Shown here: piece by piece, positions 1 through 7,217 of the stretch
Layout: each line of letters begins with the position of its first letter
Position numbering within the stretch: position 1 is the stretch's first letter
Assembly (NCBI GenBank): GCA_002352285.1
Contig: DEIC01000013.1
Span: forward strand, 1 to 9,405
Source of the DNA: Alphaproteobacteria bacterium UBA2784
GTDB taxonomy: Bacteria > Pseudomonadota > Alphaproteobacteria > Micropepsales > Micropepsaceae
Reading direction: 5' to 3'
Length of the DNA stretch: 9,405 nt
Made by a program: the position numbers and the translations under genes
The notes under the pieces: generated by a model
What the model was told of the DNA's origin: nothing
The model's database searches: none
The model's input: the letters and a program-made list of their open reading frames with translations, nothing else

Positions 1-99
1 CGGGTCATGGTGGCCGAGGCCGCGCCGCTGCATGGCGGCCTGCGCCTCCAACTCGTTGACGCCACACGCGCCGTTGTCCGCACGCCGGGACCAAAGCAT
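1..99 (-). CDS. Possible start of a fifth gene after czcA (partial, runs off left edge)
   Basis: A minus-strand frame with ATG at 97-99 stays open to the window edge (33 codons) and begins 8 nt after the czcA stop. Its third codon positions are strongly GC-rich (about 29 of 33), its second positions much less so, as expected for coding in this genome. No Shine-Dalgarno precedes the first ATG. An in-frame ATG at 31-33 has GGAGG (45-49) 11 nt upstream and would begin MQRRGLGHHDP. The GHHD could suit a metal-handling protein such as a CDF exporter, but too little is visible to identify it. A plus-strand frame is also open from base 1 to a TAA at 109-111, which overlaps the czcA stop; it could instead be the tail of a convergent gene, and its codon-position pattern fits slightly less well. 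Confidence 0.3.
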   Translation of the reverse strand, partial: MLWSRRADNGACGVNELEAQAAMQRRGLGHHDP

Positions 100-107
100 C
101 GGGGCCG

Positions 108-3100
108 TTAATTGGCAGGCGTGCCTTCTGCCGTGCTCTGCGTGGCCGCCTTTTCCCAGGATTCTTCATCTTCCTCGAGCTCACGATGGACCAGCCGGTA
201 AAGGGCCGGCAATACGACCAGCGTCAGCAAGGTTGACGAGATTATGCCGCCAATAACAACCGTCGCCAGTGGCCGCTGAACTTCAGCACCTGCCCCGACG
301 TTAAAGGCCATGGGTATGAACCCAAGGCTGGCCACCAACGCAGTCATCAACACGGGCCTGAGCCTGGCAAGCGCACCCTCGCGGATCGCCTCGTCCAGCC
401 GCACCCCCTGACCGCGCAGACCCCGAATGAAGCTGAGCATGACGACGCCATTCAGCACCGCCACACCTGAAAGCGCAATGAACCCTATGCCGGCAGAGAT
501 TGACAGCGGCAGGTCGCGCCACAGAAGCGCAAAAACACCGCCTGTAAGCGCGAGGGGAACCCCCGAAAACACGATGCCCGCGTCACGCACCGAGCGGAAC
601 AGCATGTAGAGGAGTGAGAAGATCAACAGCAGCGCAGCGGGGACGACAACAGCCAATCGCTGGGCAGCCGACGTCAGCTGCTCGAACGTTCCGCCATAGC
701 CGATCCAGTATCCTGCAGGCATCTCCAATTGAGCCTGAATGCGTGCCTGCAACGCGCCCACAAATGATCCAAGGTCGCGGTCACGCACATTTGCGGTGAC
801 CACGACACGCCGCTTTCCGTTCTCGCGGCTGATCTGGTTTGGCCCTGTCACCAGACTGATGTCAGCTACCTCCCGAAGCGGCACAAACCCCCGCTGCCCG
901 TCCCCGGTCTCTGGCAAGGGCACCGGCAACCGGCCAATCGCATGAACATCCTGGCGAAGGAACTCCGGCAGGCGCACGACCACGTCAAATCTGCGGTCAC
1001 CCTCAAACACCTGCCCAGCAACCGCACCCCCAAGGGAAACGCTGACAGAGTCCTGAAGATCAGAAACGTTTAGGCCGTACCGCGCCAGCGCGGCGCGATC
1101 AGGCTCTATCTGCAGGACAGGCAGACCTGTGATCTGCTCGATCTTCACGTCCTCTGCGCCTGGCACGCCGGAAAGCACGCCTTCAGCGGACTCCGCAAGC
1201 TCAAGCAGAACATCAAGATCATCCCCGTAAATCTTGATTGCGACGTCAGAACGCACGCCCGAGATGAGTTCGTTGAACCGCATCTGGATCGGCTGGGTAA
1301 ATTCGTAATTGTTGCCCGGAATGACAGCGACCGCGGCCTCCATTTCGGCAACAAGCTGCCGACGCGGTTTGCGCGGGTCTGGCCACGCCTCGCGCGCGTG
1401 CAGCAATACATACGTATCGGCAACACTTGGCGGCATCGGATCGGTGGCGACTTCCGCGGTGCCGATCTTGGAGACAACCAGTTCGACTTCCGGAAACTCC
1501 AGAAGACGCGCCTCCAGCGCTTCCTGCATGGCGATGGCCTGACTTAAGCTAGTGCCGGGAATTCGCATGGCGTGAAGTGCAATGTCACCTTCATCAAGAC
1601 TGGGGATGAACTCCGCTCCCATCCGTGATGCAAGGATGAAGCTGAAGACAACCAGCCCGCCAGCCGAAAGCGCCACCGGGACTCGCGCCCTGAGGGCAAA
1701 CGTCAATGCGGGGGCGTACCAGCCACGCGCGATGCGCATCGCACGGCTTTCCTTCTCGGCAACTTTTCCGGTCACAAAAAGGGCAACGGCCGCCGGGACG
1801 AAAGTCAGTGAAAGCAGGAGTGCTGCCGTCAAGGCGAACATCACCGTGAAAGCCATCGGGTGGAACATTTTCCCCTCGACGCCTGTCAGCGCAAAGATGG
1901 GCACATAGACAAGCGTGATGATGAGAACGCCGAAAATCGACGGCTTGATCACTTCCGCCGCTGCCGCTTCAGCAAGCCGGAAACGCTCGTCATGCGTCAA
2001 AAGGCGGCCAAGCCTGTGCTGCTCAATCCCGAATCGCCGCAAGCAGTTTTCGACAATGATGACTGCGCCATCAACAATCAGGCCAAAATCAAGCGCACCC
2101 AGGCTCATCAGATTGCCCGAGACGCCATACTCAACCATGCCTGTTATCGTCATCAGCATGGCGAGGGGAATCACCGCAGCGGTAATCAGTGCCGCGCGAA
2201 AATTGCCAAGAAGCACGAAGAGAACGATCATGACCAGAAGGGCGCCTTCGGCAAGGTTGGTTGCAACAGTATTGATCGTCCGGTCAACAAGCTCGGTGCG
2301 GTCATAGACAGGACGCGCGATCACGCCCTCCGGCAACGCGCGCGCGGCTTCTTCGAGCTTGGCGGCAACGGCGGTGGAAACGGAGCGGCTGTTGGCCCCC
2401 ATCAGCATCATCACGGTTCCGAGCACAACCTCGTGGCCATTCTCGGTCGCAGCTCCGGTCCGCAGCTCCTCACCCAGGATCACATCTGCGACATCAGCGA
2501 CCCGGATAGGCACGCCATTGCGGTTGGCAACCACAATGCGTTTCAGGTCATCCGCACTCTCAGCCTGGCCAACGGACCGGATAAGCAATTGCTCGCCATG
2601 GCGTTCGATATAGCCAGCGCCCACATTGGCGTTGTTGGCTTCAATTGCGCCCACGATGTCGCGCATGGTGAGCGACAGGGCTGTCATGCGGTCGGGCCAG
2701 GGAGTCACGTGGTATTGCCGCACGAAGCCGCCGATCGTGTTCACTTCCACGACGCCCGGCGTATAGCGGAGTTGCGGCCGGATCACCCAGTCCTGCAAGG
2801 TTCGCAAATCCTCGGGGCTCCACGCCGTGCCGTCGGGCTTGGTCGCGCCCGGCTCAGCCTCGATCGTGTACATGAAGATTTCACCCAGCCCTGTCGCAAT
2901 CGGGCCAAGCTCGGGTTCAATGCCTTCGGGTAATAGACTGCGCACCGATTGAAGCCGCTCGTTTATCAACTGGCGCGCAAAGTAAATGTCTGTGCCGTCT
3001 TCAAAGACAGCGGTGACCTGGCTCAGGCCGTAGCGCGAAAGCGAGCGCGTGTAATCAAGACCCGGTATGCCGGCAATCGCAGACTCGACCGGAAACGTAA

Positions 3101-3293
3101 TACGCTGCTCGGCCTCCAGCGGCGAGAAGCCGGGCGCTTCGCTGTTGATCTGGACCTGAACATTCGTGATGTCCGGCGTGGCATCTATCGGCAGCCTCTG
3201 GAATGCCCAGATGCCGATCCCGGCAAAGATCAGGACCAGAAAAAGGACGATCCAGCGGTGCCGGATGGAGAGATGGATGATGTGGTCGAGCAC
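108..3293 (-). CDS. czcA: Heavy-metal RND efflux pump, CzcA family
   Basis: Inner-membrane proton/cation antiporter of a tripartite CzcCBA complex, expelling divalent metals across the envelope. The 1061 residues match the usual CzcA length. One N-terminal membrane helix (about 13-31) precedes the first large periplasmic domain. A helix cluster at about 345-505 follows, then a second periplasmic domain that opens with GAEFIPSLDEGD, and a final helix cluster at about 895-1040. The fourth helix carries DFGLIVDGAVIIVEN with D402, D408 and E415, the same positions as the proton-relay acids of Cupriavidus CzcA; this is the HME1-like divalent-cation signature, unlike the CusA (Cu/Ag) type. VEGKMFHPMAFT is also conserved. 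The tail is acidic and variable. The start is GTG, only 9 nt after czcB, with GAGGAGG just upstream. Which of Zn, Co, Cd or Ni it moves is inferred only at class level. Confidence 0.95.
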   Translation of the reverse strand: MLDHIIHLSIRHRWIVLFLVLIFAGIGIWAFQRLPIDATPDITNVQVQINSEAPGFSPLEAEQRITFPVESAIAGIPGLDYTRSLSRYGLSQVTAVFEDGTDIYFARQLINERLQSVRSLLPEGIEPELGPIATGLGEIFMYTIEAEPGATKPDGTAWSPEDLRTLQDWVIRPQLRYTPGVVEVNTIGGFVRQYHVTPWPDRMTALSLTMRDIVGAIEANNANVGAGYIERHGEQLLIRSVGQAESADDLKRIVVANRNGVPIRVADVADVILGEELRTGAATENGHEVVLGTVMMLMGANSRSVSTAVAAKLEEAARALPEGVIARPVYDRTELVDRTINTVATNLAEGALLVMIVLFVLLGNFRAALITAAVIPLAMLMTITGMVEYGVSGNLMSLGALDFGLIVDGAVIIVENCLRRFGIEQHRLGRLLTHDERFRLAEAAAAEVIKPSIFGVLIITLVYVPIFALTGVEGKMFHPMAFTVMFALTAALLLSLTFVPAAVALFVTGKVAEKESRAMRIARGWYAPALTFALRARVPVALSAGGLVVFSFILASRMGAEFIPSLDEGDIALHAMRIPGTSLSQAIAMQEALEARLLEFPEVELVVSKIGTAEVATDPMPPSVADTYVLLHAREAWPDPRKPRRQLVAEMEAAVAVIPGNNYEFTQPIQMRFNELISGVRSDVAIKIYGDDLDVLLELAESAEGVLSGVPGAEDVKIEQITGLPVLQIEPDRAALARYGLNVSDLQDSVSVSLGGAVAGQVFEGDRRFDVVVRLPEFLRQDVHAIGRLPVPLPETGDGQRGFVPLREVADISLVTGPNQISRENGKRRVVVTANVRDRDLGSFVGALQARIQAQLEMPAGYWIGYGGTFEQLTSAAQRLAVVVPAALLLIFSLLYMLFRSVRDAGIVFSGVPLALTGGVFALLWRDLPLSISAGIGFIALSGVAVLNGVVMLSFIRGLRGQGVRLDEAIREGALARLRPVLMTALVASLGFIPMAFNVGAGAEVQRPLATVVIGGIISSTLLTLVVLPALYRLVHRELEEDEESWEKAATQSTAEGTPAN

Positions 3294-3302
3294 GGCGCCT
3301 CC
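3294..3302 (-). promoter_or_regulatory. Ribosome binding site of czcA
   Basis: On the minus strand the whole gap between the czcB stop (TGA) and the czcA GTG is GGAGGCGCC. With the preceding stop codon this gives GAGGAGG, so ribosomes finishing czcB sit on the czcA site. This supports the GTG at 3293 as the true start and implies coupled translation of adaptor and pump. Confidence 0.7.
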
Positions 3303-4607
3303 TCAATGATCGTGCCCGGCGCCCGACTTCTCAATGTCGGCGCGGATCAGGAACGCGTTGTCGGTGACATAATTCGTGCCAGGTTCCAGACCACCGAGCA
3401 CCTCAGTCCACTCCTTGGTTTGGCGGCCAAGCTCAAGCATGCGGACCTCATAGGTGTCGCCAACATTGGCGAACACGACAGTAAAATCGCGGAACCGCTG
3501 CAGGGCGCGGGTGCGGACCGCCAGCGGCACGTCGCTTGATGCCACGATGGCGATCCCCTCAACCGCCTGTCCCGGCCGCCATGTGCCGTCATCATTGGCG
3601 AGCTCCATGTGCATGATGAGGGTTTGGCTGGCGGCCTCGGTGGTCGGAAGAACCGAAGACACGGTGCCACTTTGTTCAGCGCTGCCGGTCAGGCTGCGGA
3701 TCGTAATGGGCTGGCCGGGCCGCAGCCGATCAGCATCAAGCGGATAGACAATGAACTCCGCGCGAACGAGCCGACTGTCAGCAATGACATAAAGCGGATC
3801 GCTGTCCGCAACATCACCGACATTTACGTTGCGCGAAATGACAACGCCACTGATGGGCGCAGCAATTTCATAGGTCTGAAGGCTCTCACTCGATAAAACC
3901 CGTGCGATGATCTCCCCGCTTGTGACGGGATCGCCAATGTCTTTTGTCAGTGCCGTCACGCGGCCCGGGTACCAGGCGGTCACATCGGCCCGCCCCCGCG
4001 GTTGAAGCTCGATCCGGCCGGAGAGTGTGACTGTTTCGTCAATGCGCGCAGGCCCGGCCATTTCCGTTCCGATCCCCGCGGCTTCGGCCTGTGCCGGGTC
4101 GATGACTGTCCGGCCTTCATGCGACTCGTACACCCATTCGAATGCCTCTCCGCCGTACTCAGCGCGCACTGTCACGTCAAAGGAATGCGGCTCCTCCACC
4201 ACCGCGCTGCCCCGGAGAAAATTCTCCTGGGCAACGAACGAATGGTCATCAACCTGCCCTCCCAGGCGACCAAGACTTATGCGAAGGCGTACAGTGGCGG
4301 GGGAGACAATTTCACCGTCGTTATAGGCATACACGCGGAATTCCGGCTCTACCCCCGTCTCGAAGATGGTGATTTCGAGAGCAAAGCCGTCATGACGCAA
4401 AAGGCGGCCGCCGTTCGGGCCGCGCTCATAGTCTTCATCCGCGTGCTCCCCATGACCGTCGTGATCGTCGAGCCCCTCGCCCTCCAGATGCTCCGCATGG
4501 CTCTCCCCCGGACCGTTCTCGGTGCGCGCGCCATCATCACAGGCGCCGAGCCCCAGCAGGATGACTGCGCCAGCGAGCAGGACTGTCAAAACACTTACCG
4601 GGCTCAT
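3303..4607 (-). CDS. czcB: RND efflux periplasmic adaptor (membrane fusion protein), CzcB family
   Basis: Periplasmic adaptor linking the CzcA pump to the CzcC channel. The 434-residue start at 4607 is chosen over an in-frame ATG 14 codons upstream: it follows a perfect AGGAGG with 7-nt spacing and overlaps the czcC stop as ATGA. The N-terminus is a lipoprotein signal: a hydrophobic stretch ending in lipobox L-G-A-C with Cys at 23. Residues about 35-60 are rich in His, Asp and Glu (for example DDHDGHGEHADED) and probably bind metal; the protein also ends in GHDH. A beta-rich domain follows with RGPNGGRLL and EFRVYAY, as in CzcB proteins with an extra N-terminal domain. The barrel-sandwich (lipoyl-like) section is at about 220-285 (for example AWYPGRVTAL and AAPISGVVISRNVNVGD), then a beta-barrel and a membrane-proximal domain. 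The long helical hairpin of AcrA-like adaptors seems to be missing, since the two lipoyl halves lie close together. Confidence 0.92.
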   Translation of the reverse strand: MSPVSVLTVLLAGAVILLGLGACDDGARTENGPGESHAEHLEGEGLDDHDGHGEHADEDYERGPNGGRLLRHDGFALEITIFETGVEPEFRVYAYNDGEIVSPATVRLRISLGRLGGQVDDHSFVAQENFLRGSAVVEEPHSFDVTVRAEYGGEAFEWVYESHEGRTVIDPAQAEAAGIGTEMAGPARIDETVTLSGRIELQPRGRADVTAWYPGRVTALTKDIGDPVTSGEIIARVLSSESLQTYEIAAPISGVVISRNVNVGDVADSDPLYVIADSRLVRAEFIVYPLDADRLRPGQPITIRSLTGSAEQSGTVSSVLPTTEAASQTLIMHMELANDDGTWRPGQAVEGIAIVASSDVPLAVRTRALQRFRDFTVVFANVGDTYEVRMLELGRQTKEWTEVLGGLEPGTNYVTDNAFLIRADIEKSGAGHDH

Positions 4608-5950
4608 GGTGTTACCTCCTGCCCCTGAATCAAACTGGCGTAACGGCATGTCAGCCGGTCAAGTTCGGCGCGATGAATGCGCCATGCGCGCAGGGCCTCT
4701 GCCCGTTTCATGCGCGCATCGGCAAGCGCGGCCTGCGCCGACAGAACATCAAGGTAGGAGAATGCGCCCGCGCCATAACCCTCCTGCGCAAGCGCCAGAG
4801 CACGCTCGGCCTGGGGAATGACAATGGACTCATAGGAAATGACTGCTTGCCCTTCTCCAGCGAGTTGACGGGTCAGGTCGGCGTGAGTGCGCATGAGGTC
4901 AATCCGTCCCGCTTCCACTTCATAGGCCACGCTGTTTTCCTCGGCACTTGCGCGGGCGATGGCCCCCTCATTGTCATCAAACAATGGCAACGGGATCGAC
5001 ACGCCGCCCATGAACGCGCCATCACCATCTAGTTCCTCTAACCGCCGCCAACCGAACGTAACCGTCGGATTTGGAATGGCGCGCGTGCGCTCTACTTCAG
5101 TCGCTGCGGCGGCACGGCCGCGCAAGAGTGAAAGATGCAGAAGATCAAGGCTGTCCTGCTCGCTGAATGCGTCAGGCTCAAGACCATCGGCAGACGGCTC
5201 CTGCATTGATGCCGACGTCAGCGAAAATCCGGAACCTCCGCCCCAGTAGCTCGCAAGACGCATCATCGCCGCTTGGAACTGCAACTCTGTGCGAGAGAGA
5301 TTGACTTGCGCTTCTGCCGCGCTCGCATCAGCCCGCACGCCAGCCATGAGCGGTTCGCGTGCGGCTGCAACCCGGCGCCTCACTGTTGCCCGAACAGCTT
5401 CAGCGGTCTTGGCCTGCTCAATTGCTATGGCGCGCAACTCGTCGGCTCCCAGAGCCTCGGCATAGGCAATCTCGACGTCCCGGATCAGGTCGAGACCTTG
5501 CAGGATACGCTCGAGTTCGGTCTGTTCGCGCTCACGCCCCGCCAAGGCAACACGGGCTTCCCCCTGTCCGCCTGCTTCAATCTCGAAGCTGAGCGTAACA
5601 CTTGTCTCGGCGCCCGAATAACCAGAGAGGGGGCCTGTGCCGCTGAAATTCTCCGCTTCAACCGACAGCACTGGATTGGGACGAGCACCAGCTTGCCGCA
5701 AGCTGCCTTCTGCTGCGATGATCCGCGCCGCGGCTGCCCGCAATCGGGGATCGGCCTCCAGCGCGCGGGCAATCGCAACAGTCAGGGGAAGCTCGCCGTC
5801 CGCACTCTTCGCCCCTGCGTGCAGCGGAAAGGCGGCAAGCAAGAACATCGCAGCGCAAACGGCAGCCAGCGCACGGGGTAAAGAAAAATGAACAGGTGAA
5901 TGCCTGCAGACAGGTCTGGTTTTCATGGGATAACCGCGAGGAGGTTGCAC
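4604..5950 (-). CDS. czcC: Outer-membrane efflux channel, TolC/CzcC family
   Basis: Outer-membrane partner of the CzcCBA pump, forming the exit duct with a periplasmic helical barrel. The frame encodes 448 residues from GTG, near the usual CzcC length. A Sec signal peptide is visible: basic N-region, hydrophobic core LAAVCAAMFLLAAFPLHA, cleavage around residue 45-47, and no lipobox. The mature part opens with ELPLTVAIARALEADPRLRAA, the typical start of the first outer-membrane efflux repeat, where alanine-rich helices carry ARIIAAEGSLRQAGARPNPVLS. A second repeat contains IPNPTVTFGWRR, VSIPLPLFDDNEGAIARA and a late SYLDVLSAQAALADARMKRAEALRAW segment. GTG at 5950 is preferred because GGAG lies 7 nt upstream; ATG at 5926 (MKTRPV) would give a neater signal peptide but has no such site. 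The stop overlaps the czcB start (ATGA). Confidence 0.92.
   Translation of the reverse strand: MQPPRGYPMKTRPVCRHSPVHFSLPRALAAVCAAMFLLAAFPLHAGAKSADGELPLTVAIARALEADPRLRAAAARIIAAEGSLRQAGARPNPVLSVEAENFSGTGPLSGYSGAETSVTLSFEIEAGGQGEARVALAGREREQTELERILQGLDLIRDVEIAYAEALGADELRAIAIEQAKTAEAVRATVRRRVAAAREPLMAGVRADASAAEAQVNLSRTELQFQAAMMRLASYWGGGSGFSLTSASMQEPSADGLEPDAFSEQDSLDLLHLSLLRGRAAAATEVERTRAIPNPTVTFGWRRLEELDGDGAFMGGVSIPLPLFDDNEGAIARASAEENSVAYEVEAGRIDLMRTHADLTRQLAGEGQAVISYESIVIPQAERALALAQEGYGAGAFSYLDVLSAQAALADARMKRAEALRAWRIHRAELDRLTCRYASLIQGQEVTP
4615..4620 (-). promoter_or_regulatory. Ribosome binding site of czcB
   Basis: A perfect AGGAGG on the minus strand, inside the last codons of czcC and 7 nt before the ATG at 4607. 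It settles the czcB start and, with the ATGA overlap, points to translational coupling. Confidence 0.75.
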
Positions 5951-5957
5951 AAAGGCG

Positions 5958-5961
5958 CTCC
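5958..5961 (-). promoter_or_regulatory. Ribosome binding site supporting the GTG start of czcC
   Basis: GGAG on the minus strand, 7 nt before GTG 5950 and within the 29-nt gap after the upstream small gene. The alternative ATG at 5926 is preceded by a pyrimidine-rich stretch with no site, so the GTG is favoured. Confidence 0.5.
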
Positions 5962-5979
5962 ACGGTCACCCGCAGAGCA

Positions 5980-6366
5980 TCAAACGCGCACTTGCAGTTT
6001 GGGTGGTCTCTCGGGGCCGGCAATTGCCGGATCAGGGCCGACGCTTTCATCACCAAATGGCACAAGCGAAGGCACACAAGTCATACCGGCAGAACAGGCC
6101 AAGTTTGAAGGCAGGGCCATCACATGGAGGCCACAGCACGCTCCAACGCCACTGTTCGGCGCGCATGCAGCACCCTCGGGACCAGACAAGCACCCATACC
6201 CGGCCAGCATGGTGTGCGCCAAAAGAATGCTGCTGCCATTCGCTTCAAGAAAATGCGGCTCGCGTGCAATTGATGCCTCGACGGCGGTCAAGACAACGAC
6301 AAGCGCAACAAGCACGGAAACGCCGTGCCTTAACCTTGTCCACAAGCCGACGCAACGCGAACTCAT
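5980..6366 (-). CDS. Small exported Cys-rich protein at the head of the czc operon (CzcI-like)
   Basis: First gene of the operon, 29 nt before czcC. It encodes 128 residues. A signal peptide or anchor covers about 14-34 (basic RLRHG, then VSVLVALVVVLTAVEASIA). The remainder should be periplasmic and has six cysteines (59, 68, 77, 78, 91, 97), including a CC pair followed by GLH, and ends in a Pro-rich tail with GPERPPK at 117-123. Short secreted proteins with Cys/His residues and an RPP-type tail are common in front of HME-RND operons; czcI holds this place in Cupriavidus czcICBA, where it is thought to affect regulation. Similarity here rests on position and layout, not on alignment. ATG 6366 is chosen over ATG 6378 because GGGAG lies 5 nt upstream. 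Third codon positions are visibly less GC-rich than in czcA or the Nudix genes, a mild hint of different ancestry. Exact function unknown. Confidence 0.7.
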   Translation of the reverse strand: MSSRCVGLWTRLRHGVSVLVALVVVLTAVEASIAREPHFLEANGSSILLAHTMLAGYGCLSGPEGAACAPNSGVGACCGLHVMALPSNLACSAGMTCVPSLVPFGDESVGPDPAIAGPERPPKLQVRV

Positions 6367-6371
6367 TTGCG

Positions 6372-6376
6372 CTCCC
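6372..6376 (-). promoter_or_regulatory. Ribosome binding site deciding the CzcI-like start
   Basis: GGGAG on the minus strand, 5 nt before ATG 6366. The earlier in-frame ATG at 6378 has only AGGA some 15 nt away, too far to serve, so the protein probably starts MSSRCVG rather than MGAQMSS. Confidence 0.5.
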
Positions 6377-6397
6377 ATGCAGCAGTCGCGCTGTCCT

Positions 6398-6425
6398 TTT
6401 ATCCATAATCATGGCTGGATTTCAA
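6398..6425 (-). promoter_or_regulatory. Candidate sigma-70 promoter of the czc operon
   Basis: Read on the minus strand: TTGAAA (6420-6425, five of six matches to the -35 consensus), a 16-nt spacer, and GATAAA (6398-6403, four of six matches to -10). The transcript would start near 6391, giving a leader of about 25 nt before the first gene. It lies in the only gap upstream of the operon. It is predicted by eye; other registers are possible. Confidence 0.4.
6401..6420. promoter_or_regulatory. Imperfect inverted repeat within the czc promoter (possible operator)
   Basis: ATCCA (6401-6405) faces TGGAT (6416-6420), and inside them CCAT (6403-6406) faces ATGG (6411-6414) around a four-base centre. 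The dyad fills the spacer of the proposed czc promoter, where a repressor or MerR-type activator would bind. It is short and could be chance. It does not match a Zur or Fur box that I know. Confidence 0.25.
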
Positions 6426-6445
6426 CAAGTGATTTCGCCTTCGTG

Positions 6446-6473
6446 TTTTGAGTTGAAGCCCGTGGCTGATAAT
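6446..6473 (+). promoter_or_regulatory. Weak candidate promoter for the Nudix-Nudix-MFS genes
   Basis: GATAAT (6468-6473, five of six matches to -10) lies 33 nt before the first Nudix ATG. The matching -35 is poor (TTTTGA at 6446-6451, 16-nt spacer). The site is supported mainly by its position in the divergent gap and by the good -10 element. Confidence 0.3.
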
Positions 6474-6505
6474 GACTGCAAAAGCCCACCACCTCCGTAG
6501 CTTTC

Positions 6506-7204
6506 ATGTTTGACGCCAAAGACGCTCTGAAAGCCAAGGCCCGCGCCGTGCGCCCGCGCGACGCTGCGACGCTGATCCTTGTGCGTCAGTCGGGCGCTCT
6601 GCCTCAAGTGCTGATGGGTCGCAGGCCCGATACGATGAAATTCATGCCGGGAAAATTCGTGTTCCCCGGCGGTCGGCTGGACCGAGCCGATCATCACGTC
6701 GCGCCGATCACGCCGCTGCGCCCCGAAGTGCAAGCGCGCGCCAGCATCGGCACAACGCCGTCCCGCGCGGCGGCCCTGGCGCTTGCCGCCATCCGCGAGA
6801 CGTTTGAAGAAACCGGTCTTGTCGTGGGTGCGCAGGGCACGATGGCCCGGCCGCCGCGTCACAAAATCTGGTCGGCCTATGCCGAAGCGGGCGCTGTGCC
6901 CGATCTTGCGGGCCTCACGTTGATCGCGCGCGCTGTCACGCCGCCCTATCGGGATCGGCGTTTTGATACGCGTTTCTTCATGGGCACGGATGCCATGATC
7001 CTGACGCGGATCACTGCAACCCATGCGGGCGAGTTGCTGGAGCCGCGCTGGGTCACCTTTGCCCAAGCGCGCACACTGGATTTGCCCAGCATCACACGCA
7101 TTGTCATTGACGAGGCTGAACGCCGCCTGCCTGATTTGACATGTGATGCACCATGTCCCTATTTCCGGTTCCTGCGCGGGCGGGCGCACCAGACAACGAT
7201 TTAG
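6506..7204 (+). CDS. Nudix hydrolase, NUDT19-like (first of a tandem pair)
   Basis: Probable nucleotide or coenzyme diphosphatase of 232 residues, cytoplasmic. It opens with VRPRDAATLILVR, then VLMGRR, and the beta-strand FVFPGGRLD (51-59) at the start of the Nudix box. The catalytic half RETFEETG (97-104), with the metal-binding glutamates, comes only after about 35 extra residues, so the classic GX5EX7REUXEEXGU is interrupted. This split box and the later TPPYRDRRFDTRFF (145-158) are typical of the NUDT19/NUDT7-like group, some members of which cleave CoA or acyl-CoA; the substrate here is not shown. It is 13 nt before a paralogue with the same layout. ATG 6506 has no clear Shine-Dalgarno, so a leaderless or weakly initiated message is possible. 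It is transcribed divergently from the czc operon. Confidence 0.88.
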   Translation: MFDAKDALKAKARAVRPRDAATLILVRQSGALPQVLMGRRPDTMKFMPGKFVFPGGRLDRADHHVAPITPLRPEVQARASIGTTPSRAAALALAAIRETFEETGLVVGAQGTMARPPRHKIWSAYAEAGAVPDLAGLTLIARAVTPPYRDRRFDTRFFMGTDAMILTRITATHAGELLEPRWVTFAQARTLDLPSITRIVIDEAERRLPDLTCDAPCPYFRFLRGRAHQTTI

Positions 7205-7217
7205 GTTGGAACAATCC

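Noticed and set aside
1860..2933. Long plus-strand open frame (357 codons) opposite czcA
   Set aside because: It is fully antisense to the well-conserved CzcA core. Its translation is His/Arg/Asn-rich with no membrane, domain or signal features, typical of an antisense shadow in GC-rich DNA.
4608..4649. Upstream ATG (4649) for czcB giving 14 extra residues
   Set aside because: AGGAGG lies 7 nt before ATG 4607, which also gives the ATGA overlap and an immediate lipoprotein signal; the longer form buries that signal.
5900..6500. Overlapping plus-strand frames opposite the CzcI-like gene
   Set aside because: The minus-strand frame has a signal peptide, a ribosome site, operon spacing and ordered cysteines. 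The plus-strand frames have none of these.
7143..7217. Extended N-terminus for the second Nudix gene from ATG 7143
   Set aside because: It would overlap the first Nudix gene by 62 bases and add 25 residues with no counterpart in the paralogue. ATG 7218 fits the alignment.
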